NCBI RefSeq assembly: GCF_963678635.1
Contig: NC_087065.1
Coordinates: 44,581,430-44,645,429 of the forward strand
Origin: Symsagittifera roscoffensis
Taxonomy: Eukaryota > Xenacoelomorpha > Acoela > Convolutidae
Reading direction: 5' to 3'
DNA length: 64,000 nucleotides
Position 1 is the stretch's first letter. Every line of letters begins with the position of its first letter. The notes under the pieces are model-generated. The model saw only the letters and a program-made list of their open reading frames with translations. It was not told the DNA's origin and ran no database searches. The translations under genes were made by a program, and so were the position numbers. Shown in pieces: positions 1-11,883 of this stretch.

Positions 1-136
1 GGACAACAATACCTTTTGAATGATATAAATAAATTCCGTCAAAAATGGCTAGTTAAAAAGTCCAAATTTGTCTGAAGAAAAAAAACCCACCCCGAGCACA
101 AATATTCCGTTACTTTCGTATCGAAAGTCGGAACAA
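1..136 (+). repeat. R1 copy, 3'-of-plus part only (cut by window edge)
   Basis: The final quarter of the dispersed R1 family as read on the plus strand, ending in TCGAAAGTCGGAACAA like the complete copies at 1298, 7132 and 8730. The rest lies outside the window. No coding capacity is visible. Confidence 0.85.
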
Positions 137-1297
137 AAAGTGTTAGTTTAACTAGACTCGTGGCAAGTCAAAAGAGTGGTGTGCAAACTCTGCGGGGCTT
201 ATAACGATCCATGGATTGATTCCTCGAGAGTAAAAACTATTTTGAAAAGTGTTCTGAATAAAAAAAAATAAAAAATAGCCACGAGCATATATTTTTTTAC
301 CCTTTCTGTCGAAAATAAATATCAAAACATGACAACATACATTCAGAAGGCCTTAAAAATGACCGTTTTCATTCGCAGTGAGAAATTTATAGCAGAAAAT
401 CTGCAAGCTAAACTGTACAAGGTACAGTTTGGGTTGTATATATTTTAAACTACATTGGGGCTATACAAAGCAATTGTTACAAAAAGTAAGTGTTACAAGA
501 AGCAAACTTGATAATTTTTTTCGAAAATAAGTATTGAACTAAGATTTCAACCTCTTAAGAGAAGTAAATAACGTGGACATAAAATTGATACACATAAGCG
601 TCAGCTGGTTGTGAAAAGAGAAAGAATAAAAACTAAGGCTTATTTAATGGCTTATTAAATGATGTCATGCAAGTTTTCCGCTCCGTACTTGCCATTTTAC
701 TGGTATGAATGTTTCTTAAAACTCCGACCGACAGAGAGTAAAAAAAATTGGAGACTTCGGATTTAACTGTCTAGTCAGTTAACAGCAGAATTTCAGTCGC
801 TTAATACAAATTGCTTCATTTAGGCAGTGTTTTGGTTGTGAGGCGGGTTTTTCAAAGAAGCATATGTAACATCATTATAGAAATATGTATATTAGGAAAA
901 CAGATCTGAGAGAAGCAGTTAGCTGTGGACCAACTTCCATATTGAAAAAAATATTTGGAGAGAACATTAGAGAGAATTTTGCAAAAATAAGTAAAAGATT
1001 TGTGAAATTACACCGATTTTGTTTGTAAAACAATCTTGTAAAACTAAATTTTTTCTGTAGATTTGTTCAAAACAAAGCTTTTCAGCTGAAAAAAGCTGAT
1101 CGATTTTCTAAAACAATGAGTTGTTTGTGAGTAAAAACTGGTCAAAAATTGAATGGATTTTTTTTTTCAAAACTTTCATAAACAGAGGCCAGTGGGCAAA
1201 AAAACTATTAAAATCATTTTTAGGCCAAACTCAAGTATAATCTTTTAGAAGCCAGCCTAGACTGCAGCATGTTATTTTTTTTTGGCTTCTAAAATAA
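137..1297. other. AT-rich sequence without recognised feature
   Basis: I see no open frame with coding character, no RNA gene and no match to the repeat families found elsewhere in the window. Several poly-T/poly-A runs only. Confidence 0.5.
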
Positions 1298-1824
1298 CAA
1301 GATTGCTCGTATCAGGGCGAAGCCCTGAAAGTTCCGACTGCCTTTTAAGGTCTATGGAGCATTAATAAGATGAAAAATTTCAAGGTAATAAAAAAAATTT
1401 AAAAATCTTTTTGAAAAAATTTGAGATTTTATGTAGAAACATCCCCCCACACGTCATATTAAGTACAAAGTGATAGATTTTGCGCCTATTAACAAATCAA
1501 TTATGGCATAAGCTTCCTTGAACCAATTCGGAACGATTTCTAAGACGGATTAAATCTCGCTTACGCGTTAATAGCGCGAAATTTATCGCGCATTAATTGT
1601 CCTAAATTGGCCAAAATGGCAAGCTTTAAACCCCCATAACTTTACCAAAAAAGATCACAGGTGAAATATCTTTTCAAGTTTGAGCTCAGGACAACAATAG
1701 TTTTCGAATGATATAAAAAAATGCGTCAAAAACGGCTAGTTAAAAAGTCGAAATTTGTCTGAAGAAAAAAAAACCCACCCCGAGCACAAATATTCCGTTA
1801 CTTTCGTATCGAAAGTCGGAACAA
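1298..1824 (-). mobile_element. R1 element, complete (Helentron-like non-autonomous, HINE-like)
   Basis: Complete R1 copy. On the plus strand it runs from CAAGATTGCTCGTATCAGG to CGAAAGTCGGAACAA; in its own orientation (minus) it starts TTGTTCCGACTTTCG and ends with the hairpin CAGGGCTTCGCCCTG followed by CTTG and a flanking TT. The inner palindromic block around GTTAATAGCGCGAAAT is shared by most full copies. It abuts the next copy with no spacer, so the two form a head-to-tail tandem. Assignment to Helentron-associated elements rests on terminal architecture only; no Rep/helicase gene is present. Confidence 0.75.
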
Positions 1825-2382
1825 CAAGACTGCTCGTATCAAGGCGAAACATTGAATGTTCCGACTTCTTTTTAAGGTTTATGGAGCAGTAATAACATTA
1901 AAAAAGTTAAAAGGTAATAAAAGCAAATGAAATTAAAGTTTTTTTTTTAAATCATCCCCCCACACGCCATATAAAGTAGAGAAGGATGAATTTCGCTATT
2001 TGTAACAAATCAATTATTGCAAATCAGCGTCTATCAACCACCATCTAAAAACGATTTCTAAGGCCGATTAAATCTCCGCTTACACGTTAATAGCGCGAAA
2101 TATATCGCGCGTTAAAAGTCCCAAATTGGCCAAATTGACCATCATTAAACCCCCATAATTTTGCGAAAAAAGATCACAGGTAAAATATCCGTTCGAATTT
2201 AAGCTCAGGACGAACAAACTTTTCGAATGATATTTTAAAATTTTGTCAAAAATGGCTAGTTAACAAATCGAAATTTGTCTGAAGAAAAAAACCAACCCGA
2301 GCTCAAATATTCCGCAAAATGGCTAGTTAAAAAGTCGTAATTTGTCTGAAGAAAAAAAAAACCACCCCGAGCTGAAATATTC
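1825..2382 (-). mobile_element. R1 element, tandem copy with duplicated end
   Basis: Second member of the tandem, joined directly to the previous copy at 1824/1825. It starts CAAGACTGCTCGTATCAAGG on plus, with a degenerate hairpin. Around 2314 its last segment is repeated (the block with AAATGGCTAGTTAAAAAGTCG occurs at about 2261 and again at about 2316), so the unit ends with a 65-70-bp direct duplication. Confidence 0.7.
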
Positions 2383-2955
2383 AATAAAGTGATCGATTTT
2401 GCTCCTATTAGTAAATCAATTATGGCACATAAGCTTCCCTGAATCAATTTGGAACGATTTCTAAGACGGTTTAAACGTCGTTTACGCGTTAATAGCGCAA
2501 AATATATTGCGCGTTGATTGTCCCAAAACCCAAAATGTGGCCAAAATGGCAATTTTTACATTACGAGGCCAAACTGTGCACTGGATAGGAGCACAATTGT
2601 TTTTGCCTGTATGTTCCTGGATTCCAGAGACAAGTCCTTAAACATGTCAAAATTTTGTCGGAACGATCAAAGAGAAAGAAAGAACAAAAGAAGAACAAAG
2701 GGAGCGTCCTTGTTGCGGAATCCGCTTACAATGCACAAAATGCACAGTTTGGCCACGTAATGTAAACTCTCATAACTTTACCAAAAATGATCACAGGTGA
2801 AATATTTTGTCAAGTTTAAGCTCAAGATGAAAATACCTTTTGAGTGATAAGAAAATTTTGTCAAAAATGGCTAGTTAAAAAGTCAAAATTGTCTGAAGAA
2901 AAAACACCACCCGAGCACAAATATTCCGTTACTTTCGCTACGAAAGTCGGAACAA
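2383..2955 (-). mobile_element. R1 element, 5'-of-plus truncated, interrupted by a MITE
   Basis: Third unit of the tandem run. It begins in the middle of R1 (AATAAAGTGATCGATTTTGC) and ends in CGAAAGTCGGAACAA. It is split by the 204-bp MITE at 2559-2762. Removing that insert and one TA restores the usual R1 order, from the AAAATGGCAA block into the CCATAACTTTAC-like block. Confidence 0.7.
2559..2762. mobile_element. MITE with 21-bp terminal inverted repeats and TA target duplication
   Basis: The ends are CATTACGAGGCCAAACTGTGC on the left and the complement of CATTACGTGGCCAAACTGTGC on the right: 21 bp with one mismatch. TA flanks both sides (2557-2558 and 2763-2764), and the host R1 sequence is continuous across it. 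TA duplication with short inverted ends is typical of Tc1/mariner-type non-autonomous elements; the superfamily is inferred. No transposase is encoded in 204 bp. Confidence 0.8.
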
Positions 2956-3770
2956 AAATAAACCGTGACGTGCATATTTCAATGATCAGTTTATATCGAA
3001 CAAAACTTACTACTCCGGAAAAAAAGTTGTCATCATATTTTCTCATTCAAGTTTCGTTTCAAAATCTGGAGGTTTATCCAAAAAACTTTTACGATCTGTA
3101 ATTTTGCAAAACCTGTTTAAAATTGACCAGCTGCATCTAAATCTACGCATATCAGATTTTTGAACGTATCTGGAAAAGGTTGGCAAATCAACTTCATCTG
3201 CTTTTATAATTAGGGATAATTTCTGAACTTTTTTCGCAAGATCGCAACACTCCGAGAAAATCAAATACTCCCTTTGATTAGATTTGCGTCCTTATCCCCC
3301 CCCCCCCCCGACGTTAGGTCAACATGAAAAAACACTCATCATGTACTTCTGATTAGAAATGAAGGCTGATATAATGAATTAGATACTGATGCTACATCAG
3401 AAATTGATGTTCGCAAATGTCTTCATTTGTCACCTTATTATTCAGATTCACGGTTGAATTATTAATACATGTCAAGTATTTTTCAACAGGAACAGGTAAC
3501 TTTGTCACTTTTTCACCCTTCTTAAGTATGTTGTACATGTATCTTTGTTTCTGTATTTGCTGGACGGATCAAATGTATTTGCTAAGCACAAAAAATACAA
3601 TAGCTACTACTTCTAAGTCCAAAATTGACTGTCTTATTGAAAATACTTGGAAATGATACATGACATTTTGCTGGAAAAGTCTGTTGGGTTTTTTATATGA
3701 AGGAAGTCGTGGTAGTTAGCGTCAATTTTAAATGACGGAAAAAAGAACTCCGTTCTTTTGGCTTCCGTTC
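2956..3770. other. AT-rich sequence, short poly-C tract
   Basis: No gene recognised. A run of about 13 C lies near 3297-3310. Short open frames here have the AT-rich composition of their surroundings and no recognisable protein character. Confidence 0.45.
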
Positions 3771-3773
3771 TTT

Positions 3774-4350
3774 TTGTTCCGACCATTGAAAATGGGGAGA
3801 ACCTTTTTTTCGTGTGTGTTATAGTTTTTTTTCCTTAAATATCCACGCAAAATCAGCTGCCACAAATAATCACCGAACTGGGTTGATTGACATATGGTAT
3901 TAAAGCCCTTTCAGTCGTGATTCCAACGACATTTAAAAAATGAAGAAAGTTTTCCCAGTTTCGAGAAAAAGCGGTTTGAAATTTTTGATTTTTCGTCTAT
4001 TTTCGAGCGAGCTTACATCAGCTTATTTATGCTTAATTTAAGCCTTGAAAACTTAGTTTTACTCATATGAAATTAGTTTTCGGAGATTTTATCTTCATCT
4101 TAGTAATCAAAAATTTGAGGGAAAAAAATTGAAAAATTGAAGAAAAAAATTTGGTTTTCTTGTTATTTGTCTTCAAAAATTGTTTTACAATTTACATATT
4201 TTACAATGGCTGAAGAAAATGTCTAAACTCTACTTTTTCGCTCAGATCGCTTTATCACACACGACACTAATTTGGAAAAATATTTTGTTGTAATTGTTTA
4301 AGGCTGGTCGGAACATTCTGTGATACTTGCACAGTATCCGGCTATCCTTG
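3774..4350 (+). mobile_element. R3 element, complete (second Helentron-like family)
   Basis: Founding copy of R3, about 577 bp. It starts TTTTGTTCCGACCATTGAAA and ends with GGTCGGAACATTCTG, then a small hairpin (GATACT...AGTATC) and CCGGCTATCCTTG followed by TTACC. The start motif GTTCCGACC is inverted as GGTCGGAAC just inside the 3' end, the same asymmetric arrangement as in R1. Other copies lie at 25866, 32511 and 58522. No coding capacity. Confidence 0.7.
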
Positions 4351-7131
4351 TTACCATTTTTCCGTTATCACAGTTTTAGCTCTTTTTCTCTTTAAATAAA
4401 AATGGCCGAAGTATTTTTCCTTTTACAAATTTTGGACGCAAATATGAATAAATCTTTCACTATTTGTCTTAAAAAGGACAAAGCAACATGTTCAGAAAAA
4501 TTAATTAAGACCTGGACATACTTGTTTGTTAAAATTTGCGAAAGGTACTAATGCGGAAGATAGTGCTGATTTATCAAAACGTCAAAAAACTAGACTATTC
4601 TCAAGTTTATGGTGGTTTCCAAGTCAAAATTTCACAGCAGCCGATTGAGCAAAGGAGATTCCTACAGCCCATTCTTTCGATTAAACCCACAACCTCAGGT
4701 TCATATTGGCGAAAGTGAACAAGGTCAAAAACTCAGTCAAAAAGACTCTTTATAATTGAAACTTTCCAGGGCCTTTGGGAAAAGGGTATTTTAAAATGAG
4801 TGTAGCAGAACATGATGACACGCAGAAAGGAGCTCTATTTTCCATTGGTGTCATTTTGATGAAGTACGGTGAACATCGGTGGTTTTAGGAAACAATGAAG
4901 AAACTTCTCATTTTAGGAAACTTCTCATTTTTCCCATGTCTTTTAGGAAACTTCTCATTTTTCCCATGTCTTTAGCGGATTCCTTTCAGTAGTTCGAGGT
5001 GAGCCCTTTATGCATGGAAGTTTCTCATGACCTGTTTTTTTTTCAATCAGTTTTTTTAGATTTGGCAGAGTCGTTTTCGAGTAAATTGAAGTTTCCAAAA
5101 AACTGTGAACATTTCAAAAGAATGATTTCCCACTAGATCCGTTTATGCAAGCTGCTTTTTTGTTGGAATCGTTAACGAACCGTAGAATTGGCTGAATGGT
5201 TTTCGAAAAGATGGAAAAAAGTTCAAAAATTGGGTCGAAAGTTCCTCTGCAAGATGAAAATACTAGCATTATATTCAGGCACGCAGAGGAGATGCTGTTT
5301 TCCCCATTGATGTTGATTCGGTTAAAATCGACCTGATGGGTGTTGCAAAAGAGGAAAACACTTGAGGAAGGTGAAACACTTTCCAAAGCTTCTCAAAAAA
5401 ATAGAATACAACATAGAAAACAATCCAAAACACTTTCATAATACCAGATATAATTTAGCAAGAATTTGTTGAAATTGCAAACTTCTATTACTTCTATTAG
5501 AAGTCAAAATAGTTTTTTTGTTCAATTTATCAACCCTCCCCTAAATGGACCAAGTTAAGATCTTTAACCTGGTTAATTTGGGAACGTTTTGCTTAGCGCT
5601 CGCTGCACGTGAAATACGCAATTTTTTATTAATGGAAAGTTCCATTATATTACCAAGTTAGCACATTGAATCACAAACTAGACAAGCATTTAGGCTTAAA
5701 TGAAATGAAGAGCCTTGATTGTGATCCGTATTGATTCAGGTCCTTTGCACTCGCTCGACGGAATCAAAGCCAATTTAGTAATCTCGACTTATGATTCGAC
5801 TTCACCGGACTCCGTTCAGCTTTTCCCAACACTGCTCAAAAACATTTGGGAGATTGTTTTTCAATCGGATATAAAGAAACAAAAAAATCCTGACATGAAA
5901 CGAGCAGAAAACCAACGGAAAAAGTCCAATCGTTTCGCTCCTCAATCCATCGAGATCTCGATTTGAAATGTTTAGTAAAGGTTTTTGGCAATTTCTCTAT
6001 CTATAAAAATGATTGATCAGAGTTTAAGAGCCATAAGTTAAACCAAGATTTGCTGACTGACTCTATTACTCAATTTTAACGTTTATATTTCATTGAGATC
6101 CTAGATTTTTTTTGAAATATACAGTATTTGAGTGCAGCGCGTGCCAAAACATTTGCCTGAGATGTGGTAAAAATATCATATATAAATCAACAATAAAATT
6201 AAATATTTTGTCATATTTCCTCGTTAATCATTTTCCGTCGATATTTTTAGGGTGAACTAAGCTTGCCCATCTCATTTTTTTCTTCTACTCTGTTGTTTGT
6301 GCTTAAGAAAAGTAAGATATTCAGTAATGTTTTTTTTTCATCTCTAGAGACACTTTGATAAAACTTAAGTGCTATTTCTGATTCAAAAGTGCGACGTCTG
6401 GAGTTAATTTTGGTTTCAAAAAAATTAATGTGCATTTTGAAGAAAGTCACGAAACATTCGAGTCATTGGTGGTTTTTCTCTACGCAATTTTTGCATTTTA
6501 ATTGGCTAGTCTTTTTTCTTCTAGACGTTTTTCTTCTATCATTTGAAAATTACTGAAAATCAATTAAACCAATTTTTACAGCGGAAAAAAATCAATTCTA
6601 CTACCTAAAAATCAATTCTACTACCCAAGATTTTGCAAAGTATTCAAATCCATCAAACTCTCAACAAATTTGATTTGACATAACTATTTTGAAAAATGAG
6701 AGAGAAGTTGGAATATAATCTGAATATGATCATTGAAATTGAATATGCAAAAAAATGGTAAAAAATCAATACCAATCGATTTTAAACAATTTGCTTGTTA
6801 CTTAAATCCGTATTTTAAAAAACAAAACATTGAAATTGATTTTATAAGCTGCATTTTTGTATCAAACGAATTCGATTATTAACCGATTCAAACTTTTTTT
6901 GGTCTTTTCTCCATGATCTGTATTAATATGATTGTACCCCAATACTTGTCGCTAAGGGTGATGTCATTTTTTTGTTTAAAATGCGGTTGGTAAATTTGGC
7001 TTTTTAGCTAATTCATGATAACTATGGCCCGATATATTTTGAACTTTTGAAGCGAAAGAAATTTTGATTCGAGCGCAGTCTTGATTCAATTTTTTCTAAC
7101 TGCCTTGCTCCCACTCAACCACAAGTACGAA
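4351..7131. other. AT-rich intergenic sequence
   Basis: Nothing I can name. A 31-bp direct duplication (AGGAAACTTCTCATTTTTCC) lies near 4915-4975, and a 19-bp one (AAAATCAATTCTACTACC) near 6588-6625. An 83-codon open frame at 5715-5966 is slightly less AT-rich than its surroundings but has no recognisable domain and no neighbouring exon, so it is not called as a gene. Confidence 0.45.
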
Positions 7132-7663
7132 CAAGACTGCTCGTATCAGGGCGAAGCCCTGAATGTTCTAACTGCCTTTTAAGGTTTTATGGAGCAGTAA
7201 TAACATCAAAAAACTAACTGTAATAAAAATAAAATGAAATTTTTTTTTCTGAAATTAAAATTTTTTATGAAAATCATCCCCCCACACGCCATATAAAGTA
7301 CAAAAGGATAAATTTTGCTCCTTGTAACAAATCAATTATGGCAAATAAGCTTCTTTCAACCAATTTGGAACAATTTTAAGACGGATTAACTTTCTCCGCT
7401 CACGCGTTAATAGCGCGAAATATATCGCGAGTTAATTGTCCCAAATTGGCCAAAATGGCAATCTTTAAACCCCCATAACTTTACAAAAAATGATCACATG
7501 TAAAATATCTTTTCACATTTGGGCTCAGGACAACAATAGCTTTCGAATGATATAAAAATATTCCGTCAAAAATGGCTAGTTAAGAAGTCGAAATTTGTCT
7601 GAAGAAAAAAAACCCACCCCGAGCACAAATATTCCGTTACGTTCGTATCGAAAGTCGGAACAA
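7132..7663 (-). mobile_element. R1 element, complete
   Basis: Complete, well preserved R1 copy. On plus it starts CAAGACTGCTCGTATCAGGG and ends CGAAAGTCGGAACAA. The flank before the start ends in AA, that is TT after the CTTG 3' end in the element's own orientation. Internal hairpins CAGGGCGAAGCCCTG and TTCGTATCGAA are intact. Confidence 0.8.
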
Positions 7664-8583
7664 TAAGTGATAAATAACCCGAATCTCGAGGAAAAAATTG
7701 AAATATTCATATTAGGTCAGTTTGCTCTTATTTTCTTGCATTTAGATTTCCATTAAAATTCGGTGCTATTTTGTTCATCTTATGTTCATTTTTCACTATC
7801 GTAATTTCAATAGTTTTTGTCAATTTAAAACCGTCAAGTTTGAATAATCTTTCAGATTAATATTAATAAATCCCTATGTAAAAATTCAAATAAAAGCAAA
7901 ATAGATAAACTTTTGTTCTGTATTTTCAATTTTAAGTTTTTTTTGTCAATTTTTTGGTGGAATTTTTAAAATCTCAAAAATATCTATTCTGAGCTTAAAC
8001 TTCGAAAACAAATATTTCATCTGCAATTACTTTTGTAAAAATTATGAGGGTTTGTAAAGGCCCAGAATGGTCATTTTAGACAAGTATTGATGAATCGATT
8101 ATGATCTATTGACGGAAAAGCGTCTATTTATTCCGGCTCTATAATCATTCCAAACTGAATTGAGTCAAGCTAGTTGTTCATATTGCAACGTTTTTGGACG
8201 CTGATAAAATCTCTATGTACTTATCACAGTCTGGGGAGAACAACTTCAAAAACTTTGAAAAAAATAACTTTCGAAAACCAAAAACCATTTAATAGAGGCT
8301 TACATTCATTCCAAAATCTTGTTTGCAGCTAGTTACATTAAATTGTAGGAATTAAGTCTCCTTGATATGAAACTGAATATTTTTCCAGCTAGGTTTATTC
8401 ACCGTCTAAATTGTGCGTCGGTTATGGAAAATAGGAACAGTCACTTGCTTTCATTATTAACGCAAATCGGCCAAAGTCTAAGTTATACATGAAATGATTT
8501 TCAATGCTATTTTCAAAAGACAGGAATAAGGAAAACTTCTTTTATCGGCATACAATCACTGTACTCAAAACCGAATAGCCATA
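7664..8583. other. AT-rich intergenic sequence
   Basis: A short stretch near 7985-8100 has R1-like spacing (GAGCTTAAACTTCGAAAAC, then ATTATGAGGGTTTGTAAAG) and may be a worn R1 fragment. Otherwise nothing recognised. Confidence 0.35.
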
Positions 8584-9602
8584 ATTGTTCCGACTTTCGA
8601 AGAAGACGGAATATTTATGCTCTGTTTGGTTTTTTTTATTCAATCAATATTCAATGATCGAAACAATAGTTTTCAGCAAAACATTTTATACCCCATTGAA
8701 GATATCGACTTCTTGAGTTCAAATATAAACAAGACTGCTCGTATCAGGGCGAAGCCCTGATAGTTCCGACTGCCTTTTAAGGTCTAGGGAGCATTAATAA
8801 GATGAAAAATTTCAAAGTAATAAAAAAAAATTTGAAAAAATTTGAGATTTTATGTAAAAACATCCCCCCACACAACATTTTAAGTACAAAGCGATAGATT
8901 TTGCGCCTATTAACAAATCAATTATGGCATATAAGCTTCCTTGAACTAATTTGGAACGATTTCTAAAGACGGATTAAATCTCGCTTACGCGTTAATAGCG
9001 CGAAATTTATCGCGCGTTAATTGTCCCAAATTGGCCAAAATGGCAATCTTTAAACCCCCATAACTTTACGAAAAATGATCACAGGTGAAATATCTTTTCA
9101 AATTTGAGCTCAGGACAACAATAGCTTTCGAATGATATAAAAAAAATTGCGTCAAAAATGGCTAGTTAAAAAGTCGAAATTTGTCTGAAGAAAAAAAAAC
9201 CCACCCCGAGCACAAATATTCCGTTACTTTCGTATCGAAAGTCGGAACAAAAAGATATTATTTTTTGTATAGTTCTGGGGGTTTGAAAATTGCTATTTTG
9301 GCCATTTTCTGGACTAAATTATGTGCGCTTTAATGAGTTTATTCATGTCGCTGAGAGCGTAACGCGAACTATTTATGCGTGGCGAATTATCCCGCACAAC
9401 AAAATGTTTTTTTTTAAATTGGATTGAGGCTAGCTAATTTGTCGTATTAATTTCGTACGACTCAAAATTTTATTCTTTGTTTTTGTCCCAAATGTATAGG
9501 TATTCCATTTGATTGGAACTGCCAAAATATATAGACCATTCGATATGAATTAAGCGAAAGTCGGAACATTCAGGGCTTTGCCCTGATATACGAGCAGTCT
9601 TC
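8584..9602 (-). mobile_element. R1-subfamily B element, split by an R1 insertion
   Basis: A divergent relative of R1 that starts TTGTTCCGACTTTCGAAG on plus and ends with CAGGGCTTTGCCCTG and GAGCAGTCTTC. Its halves are 8584-8729 and 9251-9602, with an opposite-orientation R1 copy between them. The uninterrupted relative at 28892-29370 has the same order of blocks (CAGCAAAAAGTTTTA, then TTTTGGGGGATTGAAAATTGCC), which confirms that the middle piece was inserted later. Confidence 0.7.
8730..9250 (-). mobile_element. R1 element, complete, nested in subfamily B copy
   Basis: Complete R1 copy (CAAGACTGCTCGTATCAGGG to AAAGTCGGAACAA). The flanks are ATATAAA on the left and AAAGATATT on the right, which belong to the older subfamily B element. 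Insertion between A and A on plus equals T|T in the element's own orientation. Confidence 0.8.
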
Positions 9603-10099
9603 TTATACTTTTCTGCCATTTGATAAAATCACCACCCAATGGTCCCTCATTTGATACACTGTTTTATGACACTCAGTAATAGCCAAAATTTTTCATTGTT
9701 TTTTTTGCTGCGAACACGTTTTGAGAGTGAAAAGCAAGCCAAACTGAGAACGAACTAAAAAGCATTTCTCTGCGTTAAAAAATTGAAATTAACCATTCTT
9801 GATTCGGAAAATTTAGCAAAATCCAACATTACGAGGTCAAACTGTGCTTAGGATATGTGCACGATTTGGCGTCTGTAAGTTACTGGAAGTCCAGAGAAAA
9901 GTCTTTAAACATGATCCAAAATGTGAGTGTAATGTTTGGTTGATGAGTTTTTCAAAAAAACAACGAAGTTTTCCAATTTTTTTGAAACCATCCCCCACAT
10001 AAAGTATTGAAAGACCAAGTAGCCCACCTTTAATTCAATTTTGACTATATCCAATTGAGACTCAGGGCGATAAACTGGGGAGGGATAAACGTGAAACGT
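9603..10099. other. AT-rich sequence with a half-MITE
   Basis: Apart from the MITE relative at 9827-9925, no feature is recognised in this stretch. Confidence 0.4.
9827..9925 (+). repeat. MITE fragment (left half)
   Basis: About 100 bp alignable to the left half of the 2559-2762 MITE: CATTACGAGGTCAAACTGTGC, later TCCAGAGAAAAGTCTTTAAAC. The right inverted end is absent, so this is a truncated and diverged copy. Confidence 0.6.
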
Positions 10100-10330
10100 G
10101 AGAAGGTTAGATTAGTAAGTTGGTGCGGCGGTTAGCGGGGTGTGTGTGGGGAGGGGGCCCGGCACGATGTTTGAGTGGAATGGGGTGTGGTGGGGGTTTG
10201 AAATGGAGAGTGCTTGCTGTAGAAGGAAGATTGGGGGTGTGAAATTTAGGGGAAGGGGAGCACACGTGGTTGAAAAAGATTGTTCGGGTTTTAGTTTGTT
10301 TGGTTCGTGGGGCATAACGCTCCAAAAAGG
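10100..10330. repeat. G-rich low-complexity block
   Basis: A strand-asymmetric block with many G runs (GGGGAGGGGGCCCGGC and similar), unlike the AT-rich surroundings. It resembles the G-rich arms of the R2 family. Apparent open frames on both strands follow from the skewed composition and are not taken as genes. Formation of G-quadruplexes is possible but only inferred. Confidence 0.5.
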
Positions 10331-10559
10331 AGTTTAAAAAAAATATATGCAAAAAAAAGATCAACTTTCATGGATTTTATGAACAAAAAAAATCGATTGT
10401 AATAAAAAACTGTTTACAATAGAATATGAAGGGCTATAATGGACTTTTTAATTTAATAAAATCGAATAAGGTTTGATGGGCATGAAAATCAAATATATGG
10501 GTTTCTGCCATAATAATGCACTAAAATTAATGTTTCCCATAAAACTCTAGTGCTGGGTG

Positions 10560-10790
10560 GGCGCGTTTATGATTCAAATTGTCGAAATGGACAAACTTTG
10601 AATACCCATAAATGTGCGAAAAATAATCGCAGGTAAAATATCTTTTTCAATTTGAGCTCAACACCGCAAAATTCTCTGGATGATGTGAAAAACCCATTTG
10701 AAAATTGCTAGTTAAAGGCTCAAAATTAGTCGGAAAAAAATACCCCAAGCCGAAAAGTTTCTGTCAATTTCTTCGGAGGGCGGAACAAAA
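10560..10790 (-). repeat. R1 fragment, diverged
   Basis: Matches the R1 portion from GCGCGTTAATTG onward, with many substitutions (GAAAAATAATCGCAGGTAAA, later TTTGAGCTCAAC), and ends in GGCGGAACAAAA. The hairpin end is missing. Confidence 0.6.
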
Positions 10791-11479
10791 GCAAGGAGCT
10801 TTCAAAATTTGCATTTTCAAAATTATAAGAGCTTTAATCAGAGTTTTATCGTGTTGTGTATAATTTATTTTATGGGTTTCACAAATTAAATTCAAGGCTT
10901 GCCTTGTTTTATTTACCGTTCAAGACAATAACAGAAACCCTCCAGTCCAGTTATCTAGCAGTTTTTTTTTATTTGAAAAAATGAATAGGCAGTGGAATCT
11001 GAAACTTCTGTTTGTAAACAAAAACTAGTAAATGATAGCGAATCTTTCAAAGAACCAGTGTGAAATAAAACCTGGCGGAATCAAGAGAAATCGTTATTTT
11101 TACTTGGAATTGGATCAGACTTTTCCAGCTTTGTTACACGCTAAACTCAAATAGAGATAAATTGAAATCTACTTTTGAATGCTCGCTGGATGATTTGTCG
11201 TTTCACCAGTATGCCGTTTTATACGTCCTCACCCCGATTTCACGAATAATTTAATTGAGGACTAGACAAAAAATGGTATGCTTCAAATCACATTGATTGA
11301 AGTCTGGTGAGTTTTCAAAACAACGAATAATTTTTTTTCAAATATTTTTTTTCGCAGCACATCGCTTACACATTGTTCGGATTACGATTGCAATGGTTTT
11401 AATAAAAAAATGTGGCTCAGCCGCAACATTTTATTGTTTCGGAAAAAAATTTATTGTTACAATAATTGAAAAAATATAT
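10791..11479. other. AT-rich intergenic sequence
   Basis: Nothing recognised on either strand. Confidence 0.4.
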
Positions 11480-11883
11480 TTATTTGTGCTCCATTTAGTT
11501 TTTTTCTCTAGGCAAATTTCGACTTTTTAGCTATCACTTTTGTAATGGAATTTTTTCATCATCTGTCAGTTATTGATCTCCTGACCTCAAAATTAAAAAA
11601 TTATTTTTTATGATGATTTTTTGTAAAGTTGAAGTAATGGTGGTTTAAAAGATTGTCAATTTAACCAATTTGGGATAAGTAACGCGCAATGAATTTCGTG
11701 CTTTTACAGCGTGAGCAGTTATTAGATCCGTCTTAAAAGTTGGTCCTAATTGGATTGAAGCAAGCTTTTTGGTCTATCCGATATATTGCTATATCTTTAA
11801 CAAATATCTTAATTTAAGCTACTCTGTACGAAGTAAATTGCAGTCGAAACAATCAGGAATTTGCCTTGATACGAGCAGTCTAG
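11480..11883 (+). repeat. R1 copy, strongly degenerate
   Basis: R1 blocks in order on plus: TTTGTGCTCC, GGCAAATTTCGACTTTTTAG, TTTGGGATAAGTAACGCGCAA, then GATACGAGCAGTCTAG. Many substitutions and small deletions indicate an old copy. Confidence 0.6.

Noticed and set aside
1298-1824. Canonical Helitron ends (TC...CTRR between A and T) for R1
   Set aside because: The 3' end is CTTG and flanks are TT; the Helentron variant fits better.
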